Assembly: GCA_018269075.1 (NCBI GenBank)
Contig: JAFDVJ010000032.1
Coordinates: 1-64,000, forward strand
Direction of reading: 5' to 3'
Origin: Acidobacteriota bacterium
GTDB lineage: Bacteria > Acidobacteriota > Blastocatellia > Pyrinomonadales > Pyrinomonadaceae
DNA length: 64,000 nt
Shown here: positions 52,382 through 61,460 of the stretch, one piece after another
Numbering within the stretch: position 1 is the first letter of the stretch
Layout of the letters: each line of letters opens with the position of its first letter
Position numbers and translations under genes: made by a program
The notes under the pieces: generated by a model
What the model was told of the DNA's origin: nothing
Seen by the model: only the letters and a program-made list of their open reading frames with translations
Database searches by the model: none

Positions 52382-54337
52382 ATGGTTAGCGCGGACAAAA
52401 GTCACTCCGGAAACTTGAACACAATTTCCTTTACCGGATTGCTCGTTGCGATTGGTATTGTCTATGGCGACATCGGCACATCGCCGCTATACACATTTCC
52501 GGCCGTTATCGGTTCAAAGACGGTCAACGAGGTTTTAGTGATCGGCGCGTTGTCCAGTATTTTCTGGACGCTGATGTTTCAGACCACGCTCAAGTACGTC
52601 ATTATTACCTTGAATGCGGATAATCACGGCGAAGGCGGTATTTTTTCACTTTACACGCTGATCCGGCGTTATTTCGGCAAATGGATGCTTGTTCCGGCCA
52701 TTATTGGCGGCAGCTTTCTGCTTGCCGACGGGATCATCACGCCGCCGATTTCCGTTTCCTCGGCGATCGAAGGTCTCAGAATCTATTTTCCCGAAATAAA
52801 CACAATTCCGATTGTCATTGCGATCTTGGTGGCGCTGTTTATCGCCCAGCAATTCGGAACGCAGGTTATCGGAAGATTTTTCGGTCCGGTGATGGGGCTC
52901 TGGTTTACGTTTATCGGGATTATCGGCGCGATGGCCCTGAGTCATAATCCGGCCGTTCTGAAGGCGTTGAATCCGGTCTATGTTTATCGTTTTCTGGCCG
53001 AATATCCGGGCGGTTTCTGGCTGTTGGGCGGCGTTTTTCTTTGCACGACGGGGGCGGAGGCCCTCTATTCCGATATGGGACACTGCGGGCGCGGCAATAT
53101 TCGTGCGAGCTGGATTTATGTTAAGATCTGCCTGATTTTATCCTATGCCGGGCAGGCGGCGTGGCTCACCGCGAATCCGGGCATTACGCTCGACCGCAGC
53201 CCTTTTTACTCGATCGTGCCGCCGGTTATTCTCCCGCTGGCGATCGGCATCGCGACTCTGGCGACGATCATCGCCAGTCAGGCTTTGATTTCGGGCAGCT
53301 TTACGCTGGTCGGCGAAGCGATGCGTTTGAGCCTGTGGTTTCGCCAGAGAATCGTCTATCCGACCGATTTCAAAGGTCAGCTTTATATTCCGCAGGTCAA
53401 TTGGCTGCTGATGATCGGATGTATCGGCGTGGTTTTGTATTTCAAAGAATCAAAATATATGGAAGCGGCCTTCGGGCTGGCCGTGACCTTGACGATGATG
53501 ATGTCGACCGTGCTGATCGCCGCGTGGCTTTACACGCGCCGCGTCAATAAGATTTTGATTTTCCTGCTGACCGCTCTCTTTTTAACTATCGAAACTACCT
53601 TTTTAACTGCTAATTTAGTTAAATTTGAAGAAGGCGGATGGATTTCGATTTTAATCGGCTCGGTTCTTATCGGGGTGATGTACTTATGGCATAAAGGAAG
53701 AGAATACCGGCGCAAACTGACCGAATTTGAGCCGCTGGCTCCATTTGTGAAGACATTGATAGAATTGAGCAATGATAAAACCCTGCCGCAATTTGCCACG
53801 CATCTGATTTATCTGACGGCTTCCGAAACATCCAAACGAATTGAAAAGGAAACGGTCCATTCGATTCTTCAGCGAACGCCGAAACGCGCCGATGTTTACT
53901 GGTTTATTCACGTGCAGACCGCCGACTCGCCTTTTGCGATGCGTTACAAGGTCGAACAGTTAGCGAAAGAGGATGCTTATTTTATTAAATTCACCCTCGG
54001 TTTCAGAATCGAGCCGCGCATCAATTATTTCTTTGAACTGGTATTAAATGATTTGGAGAAAAATAAGGAAGTCGAACGCACGAGTCGTCATCCGGCGCTG
54101 CAAAAATACAATATCGAAGGCGATTTGCGCTTTGTCCTGTTGCGCTCGTTCCTGAGTTATGAGAACGATCTGAATTTTCGACAAAACTTAATTTTGCGGG
54201 CATATTACTTTCTTCGGCGATGGTTTTCCAGCAGTGAAGATGAAGCCTACGGTCTCGATGCCAGCAATGTCATTGTCGAAAGGGTTCCGATGGTCGTCAG
54301 TACGCCGGAAAACATTCAATTCATACGCGAACCGTAA
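52382..54337 (+). CDS. kup: Kup-family potassium uptake transporter
   Basis: 651 residues, the usual length for Kup. The family signature VYGDIGTSPLYTFPAV is near the N terminus (about 23-38), followed by about 12 membrane helices (YVIITLNADNHGEGGIFSLY, LLADGIITPPISVSSAIEGL, LGGVFLCTTGAEALYSDMGH) and a cytoplasmic C-terminal domain from about 450. Kup proteins are K+/H+ symporters working at low external K+. By eye the gene is clearly less GC-rich and uses TTA, ATT and AAA codons more than neighbours. It sits between a broken and an intact copy of the SDR 5' end, which suggests acquisition by transfer. Confidence 0.95.
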   Translation: MVSADKSHSGNLNTISFTGLLVAIGIVYGDIGTSPLYTFPAVIGSKTVNEVLVIGALSSIFWTLMFQTTLKYVIITLNADNHGEGGIFSLYTLIRRYFGKWMLVPAIIGGSFLLADGIITPPISVSSAIEGLRIYFPEINTIPIVIAILVALFIAQQFGTQVIGRFFGPVMGLWFTFIGIIGAMALSHNPAVLKALNPVYVYRFLAEYPGGFWLLGGVFLCTTGAEALYSDMGHCGRGNIRASWIYVKICLILSYAGQAAWLTANPGITLDRSPFYSIVPPVILPLAIGIATLATIIASQALISGSFTLVGEAMRLSLWFRQRIVYPTDFKGQLYIPQVNWLLMIGCIGVVLYFKESKYMEAAFGLAVTLTMMMSTVLIAAWLYTRRVNKILIFLLTALFLTIETTFLTANLVKFEEGGWISILIGSVLIGVMYLWHKGREYRRKLTEFEPLAPFVKTLIELSNDKTLPQFATHLIYLTASETSKRIEKETVHSILQRTPKRADVYWFIHVQTADSPFAMRYKVEQLAKEDAYFIKFTLGFRIEPRINYFFELVLNDLEKNKEVERTSRHPALQKYNIEGDLRFVLLRSFLSYENDLNFRQNLILRAYYFLRRWFSSSEDEAYGLDASNVIVERVPMVVSTPENIQFIREP

Positions 54338-54407
54338 ATCTTCAAACGGCACGACGCAAGATCAGTATTAGAGTTTGGAAATCAAGGGCGCGGGCCCGAA
54401 CGAAATT

Positions 54408-55184
54408 ATGGCAAAACACATCAAGGAATTGTTCGATTTGACCGGAAAGACGGCGCTCGTCACCGGCGGGAGCCGCGGGATCGGCGTCGAGATGGCCGAA
54501 GGGCTGGCCGAGGCCGGCGCGCGGCTGATGCTCTGCGCGCGGCGCGCCGAGTGGCTCGACGAAACCGTCGCCGAATTTCGCGGGCGCGGCTTCACGGCCG
54601 AGGGCGCGGTCGGCGACGTCTCGAACCCGGAGGACGTCGAGCGGATCGTCCGCGAAACCGTCGAAAAACTGGGCGGCGTCGATATTCTCGTCAACAACGC
54701 CGGCATCTCGTGGGGCGCGATGCCCGAGGAGATGCCGCTCGACAAATGGCAGAAGGTGCTCGACGTCAACCTGACCGGCTGCTTTTTGATGGCGCAGGCC
54801 GCCGGCCGCGTGATGCTCGCCCAGGGGCGCGGCGGGTCGATCATCAACATCGCTTCGATCTCGGGGCTGACCTCGTCGGCGAACGGTCCGTTCTACGCCG
54901 GCTACGTCGCGAGCAAGGCCGGTCTGATCGGCCTCACGCGCGAGCTCGCCGCGAGCTGGGGCCGCCGCGGGATCCGCGTCAACGCGATCGCGCCGGGCTT
55001 TTTTCACTCGCGCCTCGCCGACGCCGTGATCGACATCTACGAGCGCTCGATCCAGGAAACGAACGTCATCCCGCGCGTCGGCAATGAAGGCGAATTGAAG
55101 GGCCTGACGGTCTTTCTCGCGTCGGACGCGGCGAGCTACGTGACCGGGCAGACGATCGCCGTCGACGGCGGGATGACGGTTTAG
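54408..55184 (+). CDS. SDR-family NAD(P)-dependent oxidoreductase
   Basis: 258 residues, classical short-chain dehydrogenase. Cofactor motif TALVTGGSRGIGVEMAEGLA (TGGSRGIG), NNAGISWG, catalytic Ser in NIASISGLTSS and YVASKAGLIGLTRELA (Tyr-x-x-x-Lys), with IAPGFFHS and VTGQTIAVDGGMTV at the end. It resembles 3-oxoacyl-ACP reductase or gluconate 5-dehydrogenase-like enzymes; the substrate is not determinable. ATG 54408 lies at the duplicated junction. The original promoter may have been separated by the kup insertion. Confidence 0.93.
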   Translation: MAKHIKELFDLTGKTALVTGGSRGIGVEMAEGLAEAGARLMLCARRAEWLDETVAEFRGRGFTAEGAVGDVSNPEDVERIVRETVEKLGGVDILVNNAGISWGAMPEEMPLDKWQKVLDVNLTGCFLMAQAAGRVMLAQGRGGSIINIASISGLTSSANGPFYAGYVASKAGLIGLTRELAASWGRRGIRVNAIAPGFFHSRLADAVIDIYERSIQETNVIPRVGNEGELKGLTVFLASDAASYVTGQTIAVDGGMTV

Positions 55185-55193
55185 CGATTGAAG

Positions 55194-55664
55194 TTATTTG
55201 CAGTCGGCCGGGCCGAGATACCGGAGCCGGAAAGTGTAGTCCGAGTCGTCGATCGTCAGGACCTCGCCGTCGAGCGAGAGCGTCCCGTCGGCGTAGGTTC
55301 GGCCGTTTTCGTCGCGCATCGTCAGCCGGTCGCCGGACTGCTCCCACGCGCCGCCCTGGAGGCTCGAATAATGGCGGATCGCCCACTTGCCGTTCGTGCA
55401 GAACTCGACGTTCGGCGTCGTTCCGCTGTCGCGCGGCGTCGCGCCCTTTTCGGTCATCGAAAGCAGCGTCCAGTCGGTGCCGGCGAGGTCGACCGAATCC
55501 GCCGGCGAGCTTCTCGAACGGCGCGTCGGGGCGGAGGAATCGGCGGGCGTTTTGCCGGGCTTTTCCGGCGTTTCGGCCCGCTCGCGGTTCTGACAGGAAA
55601 ACGCGAGACAGAACCAGATCAGCGCGACGATCGTCAGATTGCATACGGTTCGGTAGTTTTTCAT
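55194..55664 (-). CDS. Small lipoprotein, META/lipocalin-like
   Basis: 156 residues. A hydrophobic signal with lipobox LAFSC (Cys24), a Pro/Ser/Arg-rich spacer, then a beta-rich domain (LAGTDWTLLSMTEKG, NVEFCTNGKWAIRHYSSLQG, LSLDGEVLTIDDSDYTFRLR) resembling small META or lipocalin-like folds. Function unknown. Convergent with the SDR gene, nine bases apart. Confidence 0.75.
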   Translation of the reverse strand: MKNYRTVCNLTIVALIWFCLAFSCQNRERAETPEKPGKTPADSSAPTRRSRSSPADSVDLAGTDWTLLSMTEKGATPRDSGTTPNVEFCTNGKWAIRHYSSLQGGAWEQSGDRLTMRDENGRTYADGTLSLDGEVLTIDDSDYTFRLRYLGPADCK

Positions 55665-55676
55665 AAGGTAATTACA

Positions 55677-55824
55677 GTCCTGAGTCTTAAGTCCTGAGTC
55701 GTGAGTCTGAAGTTCGTTTCCGGCACCGCCGGTTTTCCGTGGCGGGCAGAGAACTGCCGATAAAAAACAAACCCGGCCCGGTCGCTGAAAGACTCAAGAC
55801 TCAAGACTTAAGACTCAGGACTCG
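55677..55824. repeat. Foldback of TGAGTCTTAAG-type units
   Basis: TCCTGAGTCTTAAGTCCTGA at the left and AGACTTAAGACTCAGGACTC at the right form inverted arms of about 35 bases with a loop of about 75 bases, between two lipoprotein genes. Confidence 0.85.
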
Positions 55825-55831
55825 ATTTAAG

Positions 55832-56476
55832 TTATTTCGCGGCCCCCGCCAGAATTTTCGCGAGCGCGAAGGTCTGGTGCGTTTTGTACGGCACCTTGTC
55901 GTAGTTGATCACGGAGTAGAGACTCTCGCCTTCGGTCCAGTAGGCCCTGTCGCTGGCGGGGTAGACCGGCAGGTTCTGCATAATGTAAAGCGGTTCGCCG
56001 CTCTTGGCGGTCAGTTTCTCGACCTGTTTGTAGCGCCATTTGTCGGCCGCGATTTCTTCCTTCGTCTCCTTCCCGTCGAAGTCGGTGTCCTCGTCGTTCT
56101 GGCACTTGATCGCTTTTTGAGCGATCTGGGCCGAGTCGAAGAGATACCGCGACACCAGCACTTTTTCGCCGTCTGCAGTGGTATAAACGGCGTTCGCCTC
56201 ATACTTGATCGTCAGTGCGCGCGCGCAGGTAATGTCCTGGCTTCCGTTGTGCACGAACAGATCGCCTTCCCGAATCTTGGTCGCGCCGTCGTCGCGCGTA
56301 AAACCGGCCGGCGCGGCCGGCATAAAAGTTTTCGGGTCGGGTTTGGACGCGGCCGGATTCGTATTTTGAGCGCTGTTGGTCGAGCTTCTCAAATTGTTCG
56401 CCAGATTGCAGCTTAAGACCAGCGCCGCGCCGAGCAGAACGAGCGGGAGCGATAAAAGATTGGATCGGTTTTTCAT
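55832..56476 (-). CDS. Lipoprotein of unknown function
   Basis: 214 residues. Lipobox VLSC (Cys23) after SLPLVLLGAALVLS, then an Asn/Ser-rich linker and a domain with FMPAAPAGFTRDDGATKIRE, YTTADGEKVLVSRYLFDSAQ and PVYPASDRAYWTEGESLYSV. Not recognised as a known family. Same direction as the preceding small lipoprotein but separated by a foldback repeat. Confidence 0.75.
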   Translation of the reverse strand: MKNRSNLLSLPLVLLGAALVLSCNLANNLRSSTNSAQNTNPAASKPDPKTFMPAAPAGFTRDDGATKIREGDLFVHNGSQDITCARALTIKYEANAVYTTADGEKVLVSRYLFDSAQIAQKAIKCQNDEDTDFDGKETKEEIAADKWRYKQVEKLTAKSGEPLYIMQNLPVYPASDRAYWTEGESLYSVINYDKVPYKTHQTFALAKILAGAAK

Positions 56477-56589
56477 CTTGTTTCTCCGCCGCGCCGGCCC
56501 GAAAATCGGCTTTTGACGGTTCGCGCCGCGCGGTTTTCATAAAGAGATGCAAATTCGGCGGGCGAAAAAGATCACCGGCCCCCGAATTA

Positions 56590-56642
56590 TTTTCGACAAA
56601 ACCCGTAAACCTCTGTAAAATACCGACATCTCAGACAAAAGT
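56590..56642 (+). promoter_or_regulatory. Conserved promoter-like element before ECF sigma gene 1
   Basis: CCCGTAAACCTCTGTAAAAT followed by ACCGACATCTC ends about 10 bases before the sigma gene. Nearly the same string (CCCGTGAAAGATTGTAAAAT, then TGCTGATACCTC) precedes the second sigma gene, suggesting a shared, perhaps self-recognised promoter. Confidence 0.55.
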
Positions 56643-57206
56643 ATGGAGAAGAGCGGGGAAATCACCGAGCTTCTGCGAAAGGGCGACGCCGCCGCGCTCG
56701 AAGAGCTGATGCCGATCGTTTACCGGGAGCTGCACCGGATCGCCGAAGCCCTGTTTCGCAGAGAATACCGGGTCAATCACACTTTGCAGCCGACCGCGCT
56801 GGTCAACGAGGCCTATCTGCGGCTGGTCGGGAATATGGACGACGTTTCGTGGCAGAACCGCGCGCAGTTTTTCTGCATCGCGGCGCGGCTGATGCGGCAG
56901 ATCCTCGTCAATCACGCGGTCGCCGGACGGGCCGAAAAACGCGGCGGCGGCCGGTCGTTCGTCGCGCTCGACGAAGCGCTCAGTTTTTTTTCGACACGGG
57001 ACGTCGAGATCCTCGCGCTCCACGAGGCGCTCGAAGCGCTCGCCGCCGTCGACCGGCGGCAGTCCGAGATCGTCGAGCTCCGCTTTTTCGGCGGCCTCAC
57101 GATCGACGAGACGGCCGCCGTGCTGGAAGTTTCGTCGGCGACCGTCAAGCGCGACTGGGAAATGGCGAAGGCGTGGCTCTACCGCGAGCTGCGCGGTGAT
57201 TATTGA
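56643..57206 (+). CDS. ECF-type RNA polymerase sigma factor 1
   Basis: 187 residues of the ECF/sigma-70 X6-like group. Region 2 (LMPIVYRELHRIAEALFRRE, HTLQPTALVNEAYLRLVG, FFCIAARLMRQILVNHAV) and region 4 (ALAAVDRRQSEIVELRFFGG, DETAAVLEVSSATVKRDWEM). No anti-sigma gene is adjacent; a Ser/Thr kinase follows with overlapping or near-overlapping start, so kinase signalling may control this sigma factor. Paralogue at 60833. Confidence 0.95.
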   Translation: MEKSGEITELLRKGDAAALEELMPIVYRELHRIAEALFRREYRVNHTLQPTALVNEAYLRLVGNMDDVSWQNRAQFFCIAARLMRQILVNHAVAGRAEKRGGGRSFVALDEALSFFSTRDVEILALHEALEALAAVDRRQSEIVELRFFGGLTIDETAAVLEVSSATVKRDWEMAKAWLYRELRGDY

Positions 57207-57211
57207 AAAAT

Positions 57212-59938
57212 ATGGGGACGCAGAACAACCCGGACCGGTACGACAAAATCAAGGAAATTTTCGGCGTCGCGATCGAGCGGCCGGTTGAGGAAGAGTCTGA
57301 TTTTCTGGCGGCGGCGTGCGGCGGCGACGAGCAGTTACGGCGCGAGATCGAGTCGCTGCTGAGGGCGCACCGAAAAGCCGGCCCGTTTCTCGAAGGCGTT
57401 TCCGCCGCGGCCGTCGTCCATAATTCCCTCAACCGCGACGAGCGGCCGGGCGGAAGACAAATCGACAAATACCGGCTCGAAAAGGAAATCGGCCGCGGCG
57501 GGATGGGCGTCGTCTATCTCGCCGAATATGAGGATTTTCGCCGGCGGGTCGCGGTCAAGCTGATCAAGCGCGGGATGGATTCGGACGCGATCCTCGAACG
57601 CTTCAATCGCGAGCGCGAGATTCTCGCCGCGCTCGATCATCCTTTCATCGCGCGGTTTCTCGACGGCGGCACGACCGCCGACGGCGTTTCTTTTTTCGTT
57701 ATGGAATACGTCGACGGCGTCCCGCTCGACGAATACTGCCGCCGACCCGACGCGGGGCTCCGGCGGCGGCTCGAATTGTTCTGCCGGATCTGCGAAGCGG
57801 TCGGCTTCGCGCATCAGAAACTCGTCATCCACCGCGATTTGAAGCCGTCAAACATTCTTGTCACATCGGACGGACGGCCGAAGCTGCTCGATTTCGGGAT
57901 CGCGAAGCTCCTCGATTCGCCCGACGCGCGAGAGACGGCGACCCGCCAGAAAGTGCTCACCCCGGCCTATGCGTCGCCCGAGCAGCTGCGCGGCGAACCG
58001 GTCGATACGACGAGCGACGTCTACAGTCTCGGAAAGCTGCTTGGCGAAATGCTCGCGGCGGAGGGCCGCGGCCGGCCCGACAGCGATCTGGCGGCGGTCC
58101 TCGAGACATCTCTCCGCGAAGACCGTGCGCGGCGCTACGTCTCGGTCGACAAATTCGCGGATGACGTGCGTCGCTATCTGGACGGGCGGCCGGTGTCGGC
58201 GCGCCGCGATACGTTCGCCTACCGCGCGCAAAAATTCGTCCGGCGGAATTATCCGGCGGTCGGGGCCGCGACACTTTTTACGGTAATGCTGCTCGCCGGT
58301 CTGGCGGTGCTGATTCGCGAGAACCGGCGGACGGAACGCGAACACGCGAAGGCCGAACAGCGGTTTAACGATATCCGGAAGCTTACCAATTCATTTATGT
58401 TCGAGTTTCACGACTCGATCGAGAATCTGCCGGGCGCGACCGCCGCGCGTCGGCTGGTCGTCGCCCGCGCGCTCGAATATCTCAACAAGCTTTCCGAGGA
58501 ATCCGGCGGCGACGCCGAACTGCTCCGCGAGCTCGCGACGGCCTACGCCAAACTCGGCCGGATTCAGGGGAATTCCTACTACGCGAACCTCGGCGACACC
58601 GACGGTGCGATGCGAAGTTATCAAAAATCGCTCGCGATCCGGCAGACGCTTTCGGCCGCCGACCCGGAGAGCGTCGAACTGCGGGAAGAGCTCGCCGACA
58701 GCTTCGAGGGCGTCGGCGATATTTACTACACGGCGGACGATCTGCCGAATGGCCTGAGCAGTTACCGAAGCGCGCAGACGATTCGCGAAAATCTGGCGCG
58801 CGGCGCGCCGGCCGATCCGTCGTATCAGTCCGCACTCGCCGGTCTCTACGCGAAGATCGGCGATATCAGCGGGATGGAGAGCTACGCGAACCTCGGCGAC
58901 GTCCCGGGCGCGCTCGAAAATTACGAAAAAGCGACGGCAATCGACGAGAAGCTGCTCGCCGTCGATCCTGAAAATTCGAACTACCGGAAAAACTACGCGA
59001 CCCGGCTGACGAATCTCGGGATGCTTTACCGGACCGTCGGAAAGACATCGAAGGCGCTCGAAGCCTGTCAGAAGGCGGCCGACCTGTTTCGCACTCTTGC
59101 GGCCGCCGATCCGAACAACGCCGAGAATCGATTCCACGTTCTTTTCAATCAGGCGACGCTGCGCTACGCGCTCGCGGACGAGGGCCGCATCGACGAGTCG
59201 ATCGAGCTGAGCCGGCAGACGATCGGGGCGCTGACCGCGATGGCGCGGGAAGATCCGAACGACACGCACGTCACGCGCAGTCTGGGCGTCGCTTATAATG
59301 GGTTGAGCCGCGGGCTGCTGCAGAAAAACGATCCGGTCGGCGCGACGCAAAACGCGCGGCTCGCGCTGAATCTGGTCGAAAAACTCGTCGCCGCCGACGC
59401 CGGGAGCGGGGAATCCCGGGACGATCTGATCTTTACCCTCGAGCTGCTCGCCGAAGCGCAGCTCGCCGGCCGCGCTTACGAGCCGGCCGCCGGCAATTAC
59501 CGGCGCGCGCTCGAGCTCGCCGAAAAGCAGCTCGCCGCCGGCACGGCGAACGCCCGCGGCCGCGAGTATCTTTCGATCGGTCTCGCCGGTCTCGGCAATG
59601 CGCTGGCGGCGGAGGGGAATTTCGGCCCGGCGCTCGACAATTTACGCAAATCCGTCTCGATCGCCGAAGAGCTCGCTGCCGGTTCGCCCGTCAGCGCCCC
59701 TTTGCGGAGTCGGCTGGCAATGCGTTATTACGAGCTCGGAAAAGTCTGCGATGATTTCGCCCGGACGAATATCGGGCAGAGCGCGACGAGACGGGAAGAA
59801 GCCCGGAACTGGCTGCAGAAAAGCTACGCGCTCTGGGACGAGATGCGGAAAAACGGAACTCTCAGCAAAGTCGACGCCGACCGGCTCGAAACGGTTTCGA
59901 CGCTGTTGAATAAGGTTTCCCGACAGGTTAAAAGCTGA
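57212..59938 (+). CDS. Ser/Thr protein kinase with membrane helix and TPR tail 1
   Basis: 908 residues from ATG 57212 (a TTG at 57203 overlapping the sigma stop is an alternative). Short N-terminal helical segment, kinase domain about 85-330 with GRGGMG loop, Lys116, HRDLKPSN (207-214) and DFG (227-229), a membrane helix (AVGAATLFTVMLLAGLAVLI, 349-368), then about 500 residues of TPR-like units (YYANLGDTDGAMRSYQKSLA). The same plan is found in kinases encoded beside ECF sigma genes in Acidobacteriota and Planctomycetes. The TPR part may sense partners outside or beneath the membrane. Complete catalytic residues. Confidence 0.95.
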   Translation: MGTQNNPDRYDKIKEIFGVAIERPVEEESDFLAAACGGDEQLRREIESLLRAHRKAGPFLEGVSAAAVVHNSLNRDERPGGRQIDKYRLEKEIGRGGMGVVYLAEYEDFRRRVAVKLIKRGMDSDAILERFNREREILAALDHPFIARFLDGGTTADGVSFFVMEYVDGVPLDEYCRRPDAGLRRRLELFCRICEAVGFAHQKLVIHRDLKPSNILVTSDGRPKLLDFGIAKLLDSPDARETATRQKVLTPAYASPEQLRGEPVDTTSDVYSLGKLLGEMLAAEGRGRPDSDLAAVLETSLREDRARRYVSVDKFADDVRRYLDGRPVSARRDTFAYRAQKFVRRNYPAVGAATLFTVMLLAGLAVLIRENRRTEREHAKAEQRFNDIRKLTNSFMFEFHDSIENLPGATAARRLVVARALEYLNKLSEESGGDAELLRELATAYAKLGRIQGNSYYANLGDTDGAMRSYQKSLAIRQTLSAADPESVELREELADSFEGVGDIYYTADDLPNGLSSYRSAQTIRENLARGAPADPSYQSALAGLYAKIGDISGMESYANLGDVPGALENYEKATAIDEKLLAVDPENSNYRKNYATRLTNLGMLYRTVGKTSKALEACQKAADLFRTLAAADPNNAENRFHVLFNQATLRYALADEGRIDESIELSRQTIGALTAMAREDPNDTHVTRSLGVAYNGLSRGLLQKNDPVGATQNARLALNLVEKLVAADAGSGESRDDLIFTLELLAEAQLAGRAYEPAAGNYRRALELAEKQLAAGTANARGREYLSIGLAGLGNALAAEGNFGPALDNLRKSVSIAEELAAGSPVSAPLRSRLAMRYYELGKVCDDFARTNIGQSATRREEARNWLQKSYALWDEMRKNGTLSKVDADRLETVSTLLNKVSRQVKS

Positions 59939-59957
59939 AGCGGCCCGATGGCGCCCG

Positions 59958-60452
59958 TCAGGCGCCCGCCCGCCGGATGAGCGCGATGACGCCCCACAGG
60001 CCGAGGATCAAAACGGCGACGACGACCAGCCCGATGCCGCCGATCCGGCCGAGCCGGAGAAAAACGAAGCCGCCCTTGAGCAGGAAATAACCGGCGACGG
60101 CGAGCCCGCCGAGGACGCCCGTGATTTTCCCGCCGAAGCCGCGTTTCTGCGTTTCGACGGTCTGCGACAGCGGCATCGGCGGCGCGGGCGGGGCCTGAAA
60201 AACGGGCGGCGGCGCCGCGTTCGGCTGAAAGGGCGAGACCGGCGTTTGATACTGGTTTGTGGCCGGCGTCTGATATCGGTTCGTGGGCGGCGTTTGATAC
60301 TGGTTCGAGGCCGGCGGCTGAAAAGCATTCGGCGACTGGAACGAAGCGTTCGACGGCGTGTTCGCGACGCCGAGCGCCGCGCCGCACTGCAGACAAAAGT
60401 TATGCTGTCCGGCGTTGGTCGCGCCGCATTTGCCACAAAAATTACTGTTCAT
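59958..60452 (-). CDS. Zinc-ribbon membrane protein with QYQTP repeats
   Basis: 164 residues from ATG 60452. N-terminal four-Cys zinc ribbon (FCGKCGA, FCLQCGAAL), then a Pro/Gln/Asn-rich linker with 8-residue repeats (NQYQTPPT, NRYQTPAT, NQYQTPVS), and two membrane helices (GKITGVLGGLAVAGYFLLKG, IGGIGLVVVAVLILGLWGVI). The frame is open upstream to another ATG at 60704 that would add the start of a secreted protein (see the entry at 60504). Function unknown. Confidence 0.75.
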   Translation of the reverse strand: MNSNFCGKCGATNAGQHNFCLQCGAALGVANTPSNASFQSPNAFQPPASNQYQTPPTNRYQTPATNQYQTPVSPFQPNAAPPPVFQAPPAPPMPLSQTVETQKRGFGGKITGVLGGLAVAGYFLLKGGFVFLRLGRIGGIGLVVVAVLILGLWGVIALIRRAGA

Positions 60453-60503
60453 ATTTTTTCCTGAAGGATGACCCCTCAATTCGTAAATTCGCTCCGCCCG
60501 CTC

Positions 60504-60704
60504 AGTGCGCGGCGCGCCGCCCTGAAAATCGAGGCCGCTGCCGTCGCCCGGATACCAGTCGACGAGCCCGGCCGGCGCGGTCGCGCACGAGCTCTGCGCG
60601 GCGGCGGGTTTGCCGGTCGTCATAATGATGAAGAAAACAAAAATGCCAAGCGGGACGAGCAAAGGCCCGCCGAAAATCTTCTGTACGTGGTTTTTCGATG
60701 TCAT
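60504..60704 (-). pseudogene. Truncated start of a secreted LamG-like protein
   Basis: From ATG 60704 the frame reads a signal peptide (LLVPLGIFVFFIIMTTGKPA) and then CATAPAGLVDWYPGDGSGLD, the hallmark start of exported LamG/concanavalin-like proteins in this phylum (usually PAGLV.W..GDGN..D..GG.NG). After FQGGA the sequence turns unrelated and continues in frame into the zinc-ribbon gene. It looks like the 5' remnant of a deleted large gene. Confidence 0.6.
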
Positions 60705-60787
60705 AAATCCAAATCCTCTGTCGGGAATTCGTGTCTCCCAAACCTACCTGCAAAAAAATCGGCGGGAACGGCTCAGAAAATTTTCAA

Positions 60788-60832
60788 AGCCCCGTGAAAG
60801 ATTGTAAAATTGCTGATACCTCGGCGAGCGGC
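60788..60832 (+). promoter_or_regulatory. Conserved promoter-like element before ECF sigma gene 2
   Basis: CCCCGTGAAAGATTGTAAAA with TTGCTGATACCTC, matching the element before sigma gene 1 in spacing and most bases. Confidence 0.55.
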
Positions 60833-61387
60833 ATGGAAAATCCCGGCGAAATCACGAAAATTCTGCAGGCGGGCGACCGGGCGGCGCTGGAACGGATCTT
60901 TCCGGTCGTTTACGACGAGCTGCGCGAGATCGCCGGCGCGCTTTTCCGCAACGAGTTTCGCGCCGACCACACTTTGCAGCCGACGGCGCTCGTCCACGAA
61001 GCGTTTCTGCGGCTCGCCGGCGGAAAGGAAATATCGTGGCAGAGCCGCGCGCATTTTTTCGGGATCGCGGCGCGTTCGATGCGGCAGATACTGGTCAGTC
61101 ACGCCGTCGCGCATAACGCCGCCAAACGCGGCGGCGGCGAAACGGTGATCGCGCTCGACGACGCGGTCAGCTTTTTTCAGACGCGGGACATCGAGATTCT
61201 CGCGCTTCACGAGGCGCTCGAACGGCTCGCCGCGCTCGACGGGCGGCAGGCGGGAATCGTCGAGCTCAAATTCTTCGGCGGCCTGACCAACGAGGAGACG
61301 GCCGAGGTGCTCGGCGTTTCGGTTTCGACCGTCAAGCGCGAGTGGGAAATGGCGCGGAGCTGGCTCTATCGCGAGCTGAAGAAGTAA
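60833..61387 (+). CDS. ECF-type RNA polymerase sigma factor 2
   Basis: 184 residues from ATG 60833 (MENPGEITKILQAGDRAALE), aligned end to end with sigma factor 1. Region 2 (HTLQPTALVHEAFLRLAGG, FFGIAARSMRQILVSHAVA) and region 4 (RLAALDGRQAGIVELKFFGG, EVLGVSVSTVKREWEMARSW). An in-frame ATG at 60731 would translate the promoter-like element and is rejected. Followed 73 bases later by the second kinase gene. Confidence 0.95.
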   Translation: MENPGEITKILQAGDRAALERIFPVVYDELREIAGALFRNEFRADHTLQPTALVHEAFLRLAGGKEISWQSRAHFFGIAARSMRQILVSHAVAHNAAKRGGGETVIALDDAVSFFQTRDIEILALHEALERLAALDGRQAGIVELKFFGGLTNEETAEVLGVSVSTVKREWEMARSWLYRELKK

Positions 61388-61460
61388 AAAAAATCGCGGG
61401 TCACCGCGAATTGTCTCAGCGGCCGGGGCCGCAGATTCTTTCAAAGACGATCAGGGAACA

